This document shows, piece after piece, positions 1-9,123 of a stretch of 16,033 nt of DNA (position 1 is the stretch's first letter; every line of letters begins with the position of its first letter). The stretch lies in NCBI GenBank assembly GCA_018398765.1, contig JAHBMJ010002776.1:1-16033 (forward strand). The letters run 5' to 3'. Origin of the DNA: Chromera velia. Taxonomy: Eukaryota > Sar > Chromeraceae. Below the pieces are notes generated by a model, which saw only the letters and a list, made by a program, of their open reading frames with translations, did not search any database and was not told the DNA's origin. Position numbers and translations under genes: made by a program.

Positions 1-15
1 CCCCTTATCCGATAC

Positions 16-166
16 CATCGGAGTGAAAAGCTCCCAGAGGGCTCCACTCCTCTCCGGAACGCAGGAGATCTCTCAGAGTGCCGCCTTCGCAAAGCTCCAG
101 CACCAGCCAGAACTCGGTCTGCAACAACGATCACACACATGCATAGACATAAGCTCTCTCTTTTTC

Positions 167-206
<40 letters not shown>

Positions 207-941
207 GCGCGCGCGCACGCGCGCGAGAGAGAGAGAGAACAAATTGCCAGACAGACAAACTTTGTGCAGACAGACAGAAAGACAGGCATGCATTGCCTGT
301 GATACTTTTCAAAACATAGTGACAGAAGGGTAGACAGGGAGAAACAAAACGGCTCTCACACGGACGGAACGGCTGTTCGATATTGCTTTTTTTCTCACCT
401 CCATTCGGGACTCTGTGCACACGAGGGGCTCTAGAGGTTCCGTCTCTGTTTTATCTTCCTTTCCCATGTAAGTAAGCACAGAGAAAGCATTGTCGAAATG
501 AGCCAACAGTGGAAGGGAACGAGCGAAGGACGACAGTCGAGACAGGAGGGGAGAGGAGAGCTCACGAAGGAAGGCAACTGACTGACTGACTGACTGACTG
601 ACTGGGCAGCTCTTGTCTCTGGGAGTGTACTCGTAAACGGTAAGAAGTTCGACGATGTTGGGGTGCTTTCTGATAAGAGGCCGACAGAGCACGCACACCT
701 CCTTCACAACTGTCGGGCCCTTTTTGTCTGTGTCGCGGTACACTTTGACAGCAACCGGACGGCCCTTGAAGGTTCCTGGGTAAACGATCCCAAAAGACCC
801 CTGTCCCAGTGCACCTGATGATATGTGAATTTGAACATCTGTCTGCGTCTCGTCCACTTTCTGAACCACTGCTTCACAGTCACTGCGATACTTCCCATCC
901 TTCGCATGCCTGCAGATGTGCAGGCTCGAGCTCAACAGCAT
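16..941 (-). CDS. Protein kinase, N-terminal part (partial gene, at least 2 exons)
   Basis: This is the start of a eukaryotic protein kinase. Exon 1 (941 to 603, 113 codons) opens with ATG in a good context, with an in-frame TGA seven codons upstream. It contains the glycine-rich loop GQGSFGIV (Gly 46, 48, 51), the ATP-binding lysine in PVAVKVY (Lys 66), an alpha-C region with KEVC (Glu 81) and HPNIVELL before strand beta-4. The donor is GTCAGT at 602. Exon 2 (118 to about 16, acceptor TTGCAG) encodes the hinge FWLVLELCEGGTLRDLL and a stretch after it. Both sides of the intron are phase 0. A likely donor follows at 15-14. The HRD and DFG motifs lie beyond the left edge, so the substrate class cannot be read; the hinge style fits TKL or other Ser/Thr kinases. 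Kinase identity is secure, the exact exon ends less so. Confidence 0.82.
160..238. repeat. Compound microsatellite (TC)n-(AC)n-(GC)n-(GA)n
   Basis: Four different dinucleotide runs abut inside the kinase intron: TC to 190, AC at 191-206, GC to about 224, then GA to 238. The outer TC and GA runs are complementary, so the tract can fold back with an alternating purine-pyrimidine (Z-DNA-prone) centre. Confidence 0.95.
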
Positions 942-1700
942 GGCGAAAGTGGTCGCTCTTCAATTCAGCGACGAGGGAGTGCAATTCTATTCGTCTTTCT
1001 CGTGAACAGTGCACATGTAGGCTGCACTGGTAAAGACGGGTAAAGGAAAATGTACAGACATTGGTAGCGATAGCAGGACGGTGGCGTACTCTGCAGCTTG
1101 GTCGATCGATCGAGCTGAATTAAGGACGCAGGGGACGTGACAGTCAGAGTCTGATTGATGGAGACACTCGCGGAGTCAGAGACGGGGAGACGTACGGGCA
1201 AGGTAATGCCGGGGCCCCGGGGCCCTGCATATGTCCCCAACCGGCTCCACGTCCACTCCAACACCGATACACGCCCGGGACATAGAATAATATCCCGGGA
1301 CCGCGCGTATCCGCGCGTCGAATTTCCCGAATACATTTCCCTGATGCATGCATGGCCACTCACCGTCTGACACGTATATATATATACTGTTAGCTGCTTT
1401 TCTCTCTGCTGTACAGATCTGTACAGTGTATACAGACGTCTGCAAACTTGTGCAAAGCTGGTCTCTTGAATCTCGCCTGTCGAATCGCATCTGAGACTGA
1501 GGAGAAAGTGCATGGTGTTGATAGACTCCGAGCAATAATTCTGGATTGGTCAGAGACAGGAACAAATGAAAAGGAAAGCAACTGACATTGAAGTGGAATG
1601 GGTCATCGTTTGTCATCAACAATTTATGTATCGATGCATCCCTTAGTAGGGATCTGACTCCAGAAGTATTAGCTCCTTGATCTCGTTCTAGCTGTACACA
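942..1700. promoter_or_regulatory. Divergent intergenic region, putative shared promoter
   Basis: The region lies between the divergently oriented kinase (-) and four-helix membrane protein (+) genes. It holds a perfect 12-bp palindrome (1209-1220, CCGGGGCCCCGG), two CCCGGG sites about 20 bp apart, CG-rich alternating tracts near 1300-1320, TGCATGCA at 1344-1351 and an alternating TATATATATATA tract near 1375-1386. Open frames on the minus strand across it show no recognisable protein features and I treat them as chance. The promoter role is inferred from position; no transcription start can be placed. Confidence 0.45.
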
Positions 1701-3423
1701 ATGCAGGAGCCTGGATCTTCTCAGCGTCGGGCACAGGCTCGGGATGCCGTCGGGTCCCGCTCCACCTTCCCGTTCATGGCCTGTCTGCATCCGCACCCGG
1801 CCTCAATGTTCTGCTGGGACTTCACTCTGGTCAACGCGGTCCGACTCCAGACAGGCCTCGACCTCTTCCTCGGCATGTGGCAGGTCCGCTCTTCCCCTCC
1901 TCTCTCCGCCCACATCGGTCTTCTTGTGTCTCTAGTATTGAGTCTTCTGATGGTTGCGTCTCCTTTGCCTGACTACACGCACTCGCGTCTCTGAATGAAT
2001 GTCCTCATGCCTGCATGCATGCAGACGGTGTCTGCCGTCCTGAGTCTCCTCTTCCCCATCAGTTTTCGTCCAGCCAAGAACGAATATGACCTTCTTTCCG
2101 ATGACGGGAGGACGGCACTGACTGGTCTGTGTGGCGTCGTCTTCTTCCTCCTGGGCCTCACGGGAGTGCGGCTCCTCCACCTGGCCCCCATCTGCGCCTC
2201 AGACGCCAGGGTCTACTACATGCTCTCAGCCCTCAGGTGGTGCTTGGTGAGTCGCCTGAGTGCGATTTCGAATGGGTTTGATCCGTCTACGCGTGCTTGC
2301 ACTCTTCCTGTCAGAGCTCTAACGTCGTGTCTCGGACTTACATAGATCGTCTTCATCTGGAGAAGGAGAGACGGAAGCGAAAGAGAAGGGCACGCGAGAT
2401 GAAGAAGGGGTGGCGGGACTAATGACCGGGAACATTCACGTTGGAGAAGGGCTACAACAGAGCGAAAGGGCGAGTGGGACAAAGAGAGAGAGAGAGACAG
2501 AGAGAGACTTTCTTGAGGTCCTGTTTGAATTCTCACCTTTCCCGTTTGAAGCGCCCAGAAGTTTGTTCGGTCACTCGACTACATGGTGTGCGTGTCTGCA
2601 GCGACTCATGCATCTGATGCATACACGCGTTTGTAGTCATGATAACGTACCTTCATATTCTATGGATTCGCATGGAATGTCAGATGCTTTACGGCCTGTT
2701 GATCCTGAATCAAAGCAGACAGACACACACTGACCCGACTGCAGGCTTTGATGTTCTATGGGCTGGAGGCTCTGGTGTGGATCTGGAGGCAGCCAGGGAA
2801 GGGCGTCGTGTATTTGGGATACTGTGCCACTGTGCTGGCGGCAGGGCTCTATTTGCTCTTCTTTATTTGGTCCTTTGCGAAGGTTGGTCTGTCGCGGGAT
2901 CTCCATGGATGTGCCAATGGGTAGGGAAGAGCAGGGACATTGACGGGAGGGTTTGCTTTCCTCTGTGTTTCTCTCTCACTTTCCGTTCTCACGCGTGGAT
3001 CGTGCTTCCTTCCTCCGGCTGTGTTCATTGGGTGAGTTTCTGGGTCTGGAAGACTTCCTTGCCATCCTCTTCTTGACGGCTTCTGCCGGCCGTCCCTGTG
3101 TGCGCCCCCCTTTCATGCCAGAAGCATGTTGGCTTTTCATCAAACGAGTTTTTTTTATTAGATAACACTTTGGCTTCCTGTTGGTACTCCGTCCTGCATC
3201 TCCCTCTCGTTGTCTTTTGAAACAGACGGAACAGAAAGGGAAACTTGGATGCATGACAGAAAAATTTCCTTTCCCTCCCTTCCCCTCTTCTCCCCGTCTG
3301 ATCACGCCCACCCCCTGAATTGCAGGCATGCGAGAGACATGAGGGCCTCTCGTCATTCCCTATTCCTCAGGTAGGGTCTGTTTGTATGATCTCTGTGTGC
3401 AAAAGGGGAAGGCTATTCTTTAG

Positions 3424-3467
<44 letters not shown>

Positions 3468-4900
3468 TATGTCCCTCGATGTTTTACGAAACGGCACGGA
3501 CGGATTTGCCAGCCTGACAGCAACAGAGCTTCACACAAGACCAGCTTCGGGCCTTTTTCTCTCTGTAACTTCAAGTATTCAAAGGAGCATTTTTCCTCTT
3601 CTCATTCTGCCTCCTCTTCTCGCACACAGGCCCCAGCCGGCATCGCAGGATCCCCACACACGCCCGGATGGCCCACGCACCCCTCAGGAGCCACCCCCCT
3701 CCAGCCCAACGCAGCGCCCATGTCTGCACCAACCTCCGCGGCACCATCAGCTCGCCACAACCTGACTGACTGGCTGGAGATGACACCGCAAATACCACAG
3801 GATGGAGGAAGACAGGTCAGGAAGGAAAGGTCCAGGCAGGCGGAGGGAAGTTTCGGATCTGCACAGGACGAGACGCCAAATTTTCAGATTGCACACACGT
3901 AAAGCCAATGAAATACATGGGATACGCAGCACTGCAGACATGACGAAGAGGTCCTTAGATGATTGACGATCGAATGGAATGGTGGAAGATCTGTGCGAAG
4001 AGAAAGTAACAGACGGCTGTATTCGAGCACTGTGTGCATCTGAACATCTCTGCGACACCTCCTTCTTTGCAGCCAAATGCATTACACCCGCAAGAGAAAA
4101 AGAAGCATGTGGGCCCCCTGCCTGTCCCCTTGGAAGGTAGACAGGCCCGCTACGCCACCTCTCCCCCCCCAGGTTCCGGGGCCGCCGTCTCGCCTCACCC
4201 AGACGTGCTCCCTTCGCATCATCACAAGGGAATGGACTGGGAGATTGAGAAGGCTGAGAAGAATCCTCCAGGCAGAAGCACATCACGGGGCAAAGGAAGG
4301 CTGGAGGAGGAGGAAGAGGAAGAAGAAGATGACCGTCCCCCGAGACGTTCCAGTTCTGGAAGCCGACAGGAGACGAGCCACGAAAAATGGGGACATGGGG
4401 AGAAGAAGGTGGACAGGAAAGGAAGTGGAGCTTCGCATCGGCGAGACGAAAAAGAAACATTAAGACCAGAGCCACTGGACGGAGTGATCAGAGACGGAAA
4501 GTGTACAGAGAAGCAGAACGAGGACGAGGAAGAGGATGCACCGTTGGTGACTCCTCCAGTCTTTCCCCCCCCCGTTGCGGATTTCCCCTCACTCAGCCCT
4601 TCAGCTGCGGACGAGAAACAAGAGGGTCCCGGAGAGGCAAAATCCGAACATTCGAAGCCGTCCTTTTCCAGACCTGGGGGCTTCTTAGGGGGTGTGCGAA
4701 CGCCGGGCACAAAGAAAGCAGGAAGGTCAAAAACGAGGGGAGCGGCATACGGTGAAATAAGAAATGAGTCCAGTGGTGACTCTGACGGTTCGGATGATGA
4801 TTTGGAAGCTCAACAAGGGGAAAAGAGCGGCCGGCAGTTTCAAGGAATACCTCTGGACGGGTCAGAAAGTGACGACGCCGCGGCAGAGGGTGCGATTTGA
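1701..4900 (+). CDS. Four-transmembrane protein with long acidic disordered C-terminal tail
   Basis: I reconstruct six exons: 1701-1883, 2025-2246, 2745-2882, 3326-3370, 3630-3815 and 4073-4900. Each is a multiple of three, all junctions are phase 0, and each intron is GT...AG (for example TTG|GTGAGT and CTTTGCAG|CC). The joined product is 533 aa. Hydrophobic segments lie at about 51-74, 92-114, 124-148 and 156-180; the third is assembled across the exon 2/3 junction, which supports the splice. A short loop with YDLLSDDGR separates helices 1 and 2. From about residue 182 the protein is Pro/Ser/Ala-rich, then (exon 6) Glu/Asp/Lys/Arg-rich with a run of eight Glu and later acidic Ser-Asp patches, so probably a disordered, phosphorylatable cytosolic tail. 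The ATG has A at -3. I do not recognise the family. The 15-codon exon 4 is the weakest piece. Its 3' end faces the gene ending at 6947. Confidence 0.78.
3429..3460. repeat. (GT)n microsatellite, about 16 units
   Basis: An uninterrupted GT run lies in intron 4 of the four-helix membrane protein gene, followed by an ATGTGTGTATGT extension. Likely length-polymorphic. Confidence 0.95.
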
Positions 4901-5575
4901 AGAAGAAAGTCTTGATCTTTGAATTGGACAGTCCAGACACGGGCACTGGCGAGAGCCATGTGTCACACAGGCAATTCATGACAATCCTGGTGACAAGGAG
5001 GGCGTCAAAGAGAGGCTTTTGAACTTTGATGGTGATCTGCATTTACTGTGACGCACTGATGACAGGTACACCGCGGCACGCAGGACATAACAAATCGCAA
5101 CTTGAAAACTGAAGTCCGAGTGAACAAAAACTTTAGATTACTGTAATTATGCATGAAAGTAGGCTTATCATATAATCTTCTAGTTCATTAATTTTCTCCA
5201 GTTTTTTTTCACTTCTGCATGTAATAAAAATGTAAATTTAAGCATACTTTTTATTAGACAGCCTTATTAAAGTAATCATATATCTTAGTAATACAACCAA
5301 GATTGTAGCAAAATTGTAAGATAAAGTGCAGCGACATAATCTAACGTAATCAAAAAAATTATAAAAAATTAGATTTCAATGGACAATTCTATAATCAACT
5401 CTCAATTTGAGTCTCAAATCAACTATTTAACACCTTTAATTTGGTCTTTTTCCTACTAAGTGTTCAATGATCAACAGAATCGATGTTTGTAACTAAATGA
5501 CCGCATATAAGAGCGGCTTACGTTACTGTATAAAATGTGTATCACTCTAAACATCACTCAGATGATACTTTTTTT

Positions 5576-5819
5576 GACCTCCCTGAACCTAACTACCACT
5601 TGAAAGTTTAGGCCGCATTTTTGGATAAGCATCATAAGCTTGAAAGTCCGCACCCCAGGCGCGGATCATTTATGGTATCTTGAAAGCCAAAGCCGCATAT
5701 CTGAACGATGTCTTGACCGTCTACGCCGCAGGCGTGGACGGTCTCTTGAAAAAAGATGCCGCAGATAGAGATGATCTTGATTATATTTTTTCAAGTGGCA
5801 CTTAGGTTCAGGGAGGTTC
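5576..5819. mobile_element. Foldback/MITE-like element with 29-bp terminal inverted repeats and internal tandem units
   Basis: The left arm (from 5577, ACCTCCCTGAACCTAA...CCACTTGAAA) and the reverse complement of the right arm (ending at 5818) match over 29 positions with two mismatches. T-rich tracts lie just outside both ends (T7 on the left, T6 on the right) and could be a target duplication, but the low complexity makes this weak. Inside, CTTGA recurs at 5599, 5639, 5679, 5712, 5745 and 5776 (spacings 40, 40, 33, 33, 31), and four units carry GCCGCA exactly 13 bases after the unit start. Unit 4 (5715-5743) forms a hairpin with arms GACCGTC-t-ACGCC and GGCGT-g-GACGGTC around GCA. No transposase is present, so it would be non-autonomous. 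A structured RNA gene is the alternative. Confidence 0.6.
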
Positions 5820-6260
5820 TTTTTTCTACTAGTTTTTCCATAATCAATAATTTTAAAGCTAGTTTTAAAATTTTAGTTACTAAAAAATCATAACAAGTTC
5901 GACGGCCTAATGGTAGCCTCGTTATAGTATTTTAGGGGCGTTACTGTTATGATGACAATGTACTACTACTAGACAGTGTACTGGTATACACTGGCATGAT
6001 CATTGTGTTGGAAATTGTATAAATTTAATCATAGTCAAATATTTGAATCAATTATTAATAGAATCAATCAATTTGCTTCAATTAATTAGATGACACATTC
6101 CTGTGCAGGCTGGTAGGACTGTTGAGCGAGAAGTGGGGGCAGAGGTATGATAAGGTCTGTAGCTAGGCGACGCACAGTGGTAAAAAAAAAAAAAAAATCT
6201 GAAAACGTCTATTCTTTTTTTTTTTTATTTAAAATTTTATTGTATATGTAAAAAAAAATA

Positions 6261-6378
6261 AAGGTTAAATGACTAGCTTCAACTAGAGTTTGAATCATAT
6301 CTAGGATCCCAGTTTCACTTTTAGCTTGGTAGACGCTTAAAAGGATTAACCAAAACTAGCTTTGACTAGAGCTTCGAA
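6261..6378. repeat. Diverged direct duplication, about 35 bp, 80 bp apart
   Basis: Copy 1 (6261-6294) reads AAGGTTAAATG, then ACTAGCTTCAACTAGAG, then TTTGAA. Copy 2 (6341-6378) reads AAGGATTAACCAAA, then ACTAGCTTTGACTAGAG, then CTTCGAA. The core matches at 15 of 17 positions. This looks like an old tandem duplication of an 80-bp unit, or a paired binding site. Confidence 0.55.
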
Positions 6379-6946
6379 ATGTATTAGGTCTGTGGACGAA
6401 TCCGAGCACGGCTGCAAGTCGACCACCTACGGGCAGCAAGTGCGTGCATCAGGGGCACGCGAGGCCATGCAGGCGAAGGGGGACTCAAACAGATAGGTGG
6501 ATTCAGCAGTGCACCTCTCCTCATGCATAGACGACTGATTCAGAACTATAAAAGAGTGATCGATCGAATAAAACTTAGTGTGTTGTGATGTAGCCAGGAG
6601 TGTTGCACTGTTGCGTAGATGGAAGGAAAGTCAAGAGTGAGGCGGACATGCTAGGAACGGATCCCAAATGCGCTTCCCACTATTTAAAAAATAATAATAA
6701 TTAGGCGATTAATAGCTAGATGTAAAGGAAGAAAGTAAAGACAAATTATTAATAAAGAGTTTCACTAATTATAAACTCTTCAACCTTATAAAAACTAGGT
6801 TTTACGAGAAAAAAAGTAACAAAAAGGATGATTTAAAAGTTTTGTTTCCAACATTCTGCTTTGCTACGCATCTTTTACAGCTTTTTACTCACAAAAACTT
6901 CAAGATTTCATTTTTGATGCTGAATAAAAGGACTCAAAATTGAGTT

Positions 6947-8376
6947 TTAGGCATCGATCGGACCGTTATCCACTTGACGATGAAGCTTAAAGCTCTCCCC
7001 TCCCTCAACGGCTTTCGTCTGTTCCACTTCTTTCACTTTCCCGAAGAAGAAACCAGAATGCGGAACCGAGTTCACCTGCAGGTGAGAGCAAGAAAGAAAG
7101 ACATAACGCCGCCTGCTTGATGCGATTCGACGGAAAGCGCGGAAGACACAAAATGGGCAGACCTACCGCAGTCCTGCAGAGCCACAGCGTGTTGTCTTCC
7201 TCCTGCGTGTTTTGAAAAAGCGGATCGTTTTCGCCCATGAATTCATCCAAAACGATCCTGCGTTCAGCCGCCGAAAAGAGAGACTGACTTCCATGCCGTC
7301 CAGCCCTGCGACTGTGCTCAGAGTGAATCCCTTGCACTCGTCGTTGAGGAGGCAGGCTTGGATGGCGCTTTCTACAGTGAGGATGTTTCTCTGCAGTCGT
7401 GCATGGGCACACCGTGGAAGTCTTGTAATCAGGAGGACCACTGCATTGTGAAACCTCAAATAATTCTGACCAGCGGCTTCCCGATCACATCTTCGGGTTC
7501 ACAAATCCCTTGCTCATTCACTTGAAGGTCAACTCGATGAAGAAAGTCCCGTGCCGTGCCGAGAAAGGCGTTTGGTGTTACGTACAAAGACGCTCCAGGG
7601 ACCTCCTCAGGCGACACGTAGTTCTTTGCTGCAGAAAGGAGCTGTTGGGCATCAAAACCTTCTGCCTTCGATACTGCGACTTCGAAAATGACGCTTGTGG
7701 CAGTTGACGCCTTACAAGAGCACAGCTCCGCCCGTGTTCCATCCCACAGGAAGAATCTACATGAAGCAAGGGCGTCGCATTCTGTCATCGCGTCCTCAGC
7801 ACTGTCCATGGCTTTCTGCAAGATGGGCATCCCACTTGAGAAGTTTATGTCACTTCGCACATGTGTTTTCGGCTCACAAGGTGGAGGAATGTAGCTCCCC
7901 ACTGTCTGTTTGTCTGTCTACCCTGGACCTACCCTGGATATCAGACGTTCCGACGGCGGACATTCCGCTCCGAAGTCTGGGAGATGCTGATCACATGGAA
8001 AAGGTCACAAAAATGATGTGTCTTCCGTACAAGCAGTTGTCGTCAATACGAAGCTTCCTTTCAGAGCTACCAGATAGTCGAAAGGCTCTCGGAGCCCCTG
8101 AGTCAGCAGAGGGCGTGCTGGGAATCCCTGAAACGATCTTGTAATTCGTTTGCCTCCTGCGAATCCCTCTACAGGCAGGGGCCTTTCCGCTTCCAGCAAG
8201 TCGCTGTTGGCGGCCACCTCATCTCCAATCGTGCTTTGCCCCTGCTTTCATGAAACCAGGAGACGACGGCAGCGTTGTGGCGGGACCCGTCGGAAAAATT
8301 GGGACGGCCTTTAGCTGGCTACCTGTGCAAAGGCACCGATTACAACCAGAAACAAAATAGGGCAGCCTGCTTTCAT
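6947..8376 (-). CDS. Secreted protein with two PAN/apple-like cysteine modules (multi-exon)
   Basis: Exon 1 (8376-8323) encodes a textbook signal peptide, MKAGCPILFLVVIGAFAQ, after ATG with A at -3, and ends CAG|GTAGCC. Proposed further exons are 8241-8071, 7986-7933, 7905 or 7872-7471, 7390-7313, 7283-7167 and 7075-6947 (TAA), all phase 0, giving about 334-345 aa. Two stretches share the pattern CEP, then GxP(I/L), then an A-rich helix followed by Cys, a few residues, Cys-x-x-Phe: one near 7700-7885 (with SAEDA, CDALASC, FF) and one near 7330-7500 (with SAIQACLLNDECKGF). This is the PAN/apple helix-and-cysteine signature, usual in extracellular carbohydrate or protein binding. No membrane anchor or GPI signal is seen at the C-terminus (GPIDA). 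Introns are mostly short (about 80-91 nt). The 7284-7312 join would need a 29-nt intron or a frameshift, and the 7906-7932 join may be 27 or 60 nt. Gene reality is fairly sure, the exact model less so. Confidence 0.66.
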
Positions 8377-9123
8377 CTTGGCAAGCAGTCGGCGGCTTCC
8401 CGGCCGACCAAAGCGTGTGGCTGTACGTTCAAAAAGTGGTCCTCCTTTTCGCTTCTGTCAGAAAGCTCAACGGTCTTTTGGATTGAGGCACCAAGCACGA
8501 CCCAATCCAGCATATGTGCATGTGTACCTCATGCAATCTCGAACGCTTCGGCCTCCTCGATCAGGTCACATCAACTCAGGCGCAAGCACGATCCGACCTG
8601 GCAGGGGTTGCACTTAGACTGTGGAGGGATTGCACGGAAAAGTCTCGACACTGAGGGCTCTGTATACGACATATATATGCATGGTCGATCACCCTTGCAA
8701 TTAAGCGACAATGAAAACGGGCTGCATGTTGCAGTGATGCGCCTGCATGCATGTGCGCAGTGTTGCAAAGCGCATGTTGCGTGCATGCACTCAATTGCAT
8801 GCATGTGTTGCGCTTATAATTGAGAAGCGCGTTTATAGTGTTGCATGTGTTGCATGCGCGCTTGAATCCTGCAACATGCATGTATGCCTTGAAGCGGGTT
8901 ATCAATTCTGCACGGTAGTTACCCTTTACACTGTATAGTTCGGCTATATGTATGCAAGCGTAGAAAGCCAGAAGATTGCCTGTTCTCGGGAAGCACCAAA
9001 GGGCTCAGTGAATGGTAGACTGGTCAATTGTCAAGCAAACTGTCGGTGAGGATACCGACCAACAGACCAACTCTGCAGCCATCGTTCTTACTATAAAAAA
9101 ACTACCTTGAGTTAAAGGTGGAG
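8377..9123. promoter_or_regulatory. Bidirectional promoter region with TGCATGC cluster
   Basis: The region lies between two genes transcribed away from each other (starts at 8376 minus and 9124 plus). TGCATGCA occurs at 8744-8751, 8782-8789 and 8796-8803, TGCATGCG at 8851-8858, and further TGCATG or ATGCAT cores at about 8723, 8842 and 8877. TTATAA (8814) and TTTATAG (8832) lie between them. TGCATGC-type motifs are established targets of ApiAP2 regulators in apicomplexans; that they work this way here is an inference. ORFs crossing this stretch are compositional artefacts. Confidence 0.5.

Larger units (their letters stand above)
4901..6946. other. AT-rich convergent intergenic spacer
   Basis: The spacer separates the stop codons of two convergent genes (4900 and 6947). 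It has no convincing reading frame. The composition drops sharply to AT-rich from about 5130. It contains the inverted-repeat element at 5576-5819, a 9-bp inverted repeat at about 5849-5871, a nested hairpin at 5955-6006, a run of about 16 A at 6182-6197, a diverged direct duplication at 6261-6378, and a GC-balanced island at about 6390-6665 holding a TATAAAAG at 6547. AATAAA near 5223 could serve as a polyadenylation signal for the plus-strand gene, about 320 bp after its stop; this is speculative. Confidence 0.7.

Noticed and set aside
965-1796. Overlapping minus-strand frames of 182 and 206 codons upstream of the kinase
   Set aside because: There is no recognisable domain or plausible hydrophobic or charge pattern, they run across palindromes and an AT-repeat tract, and they overlap exon 1 of the divergent gene.
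2340-2400. Extra exon after ACATAG at 2345 in the four-helix gene
   Set aside because: The frame meets TGA after 18 codons with no donor. Joining exon 2 directly to 2745 gives a continuous transmembrane helix in phase 0.
5599-5780. CRISPR-like array of regularly spaced repeats
   Set aside because: The shared words are only 5-8 bases, spacing drifts from 40 to 31, the whole lies within inverted ends, and the context is eukaryotic.
5895-5945. tRNA-like D-arm (GGCCTAATGGTAGCC)
   Set aside because: No matching T-arm (GGTTCRANNCC) or acceptor stem could be found at the right distance.
7391-7470. Reading the 7471-7905 exon straight into the next module, or a 30-nt intron ending at AATGCAG
   Set aside because: The first meets TGA within a few codons and the second gives TGG TCC TCC TGA. 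The acceptor GACTGCAG at 7391 gives an 80-nt intron and the correct frame.
8005-8217. Continuation of the PAN-like exon past the 8071 donor, and a second frame through 8000-8120 (with IDDNCLYGRHI)
   Set aside because: Using the second frame would need 17-nt and 22-nt introns. A single 84-nt phase-0 intron (7987-8070) explains the region with a normal size for this gene.
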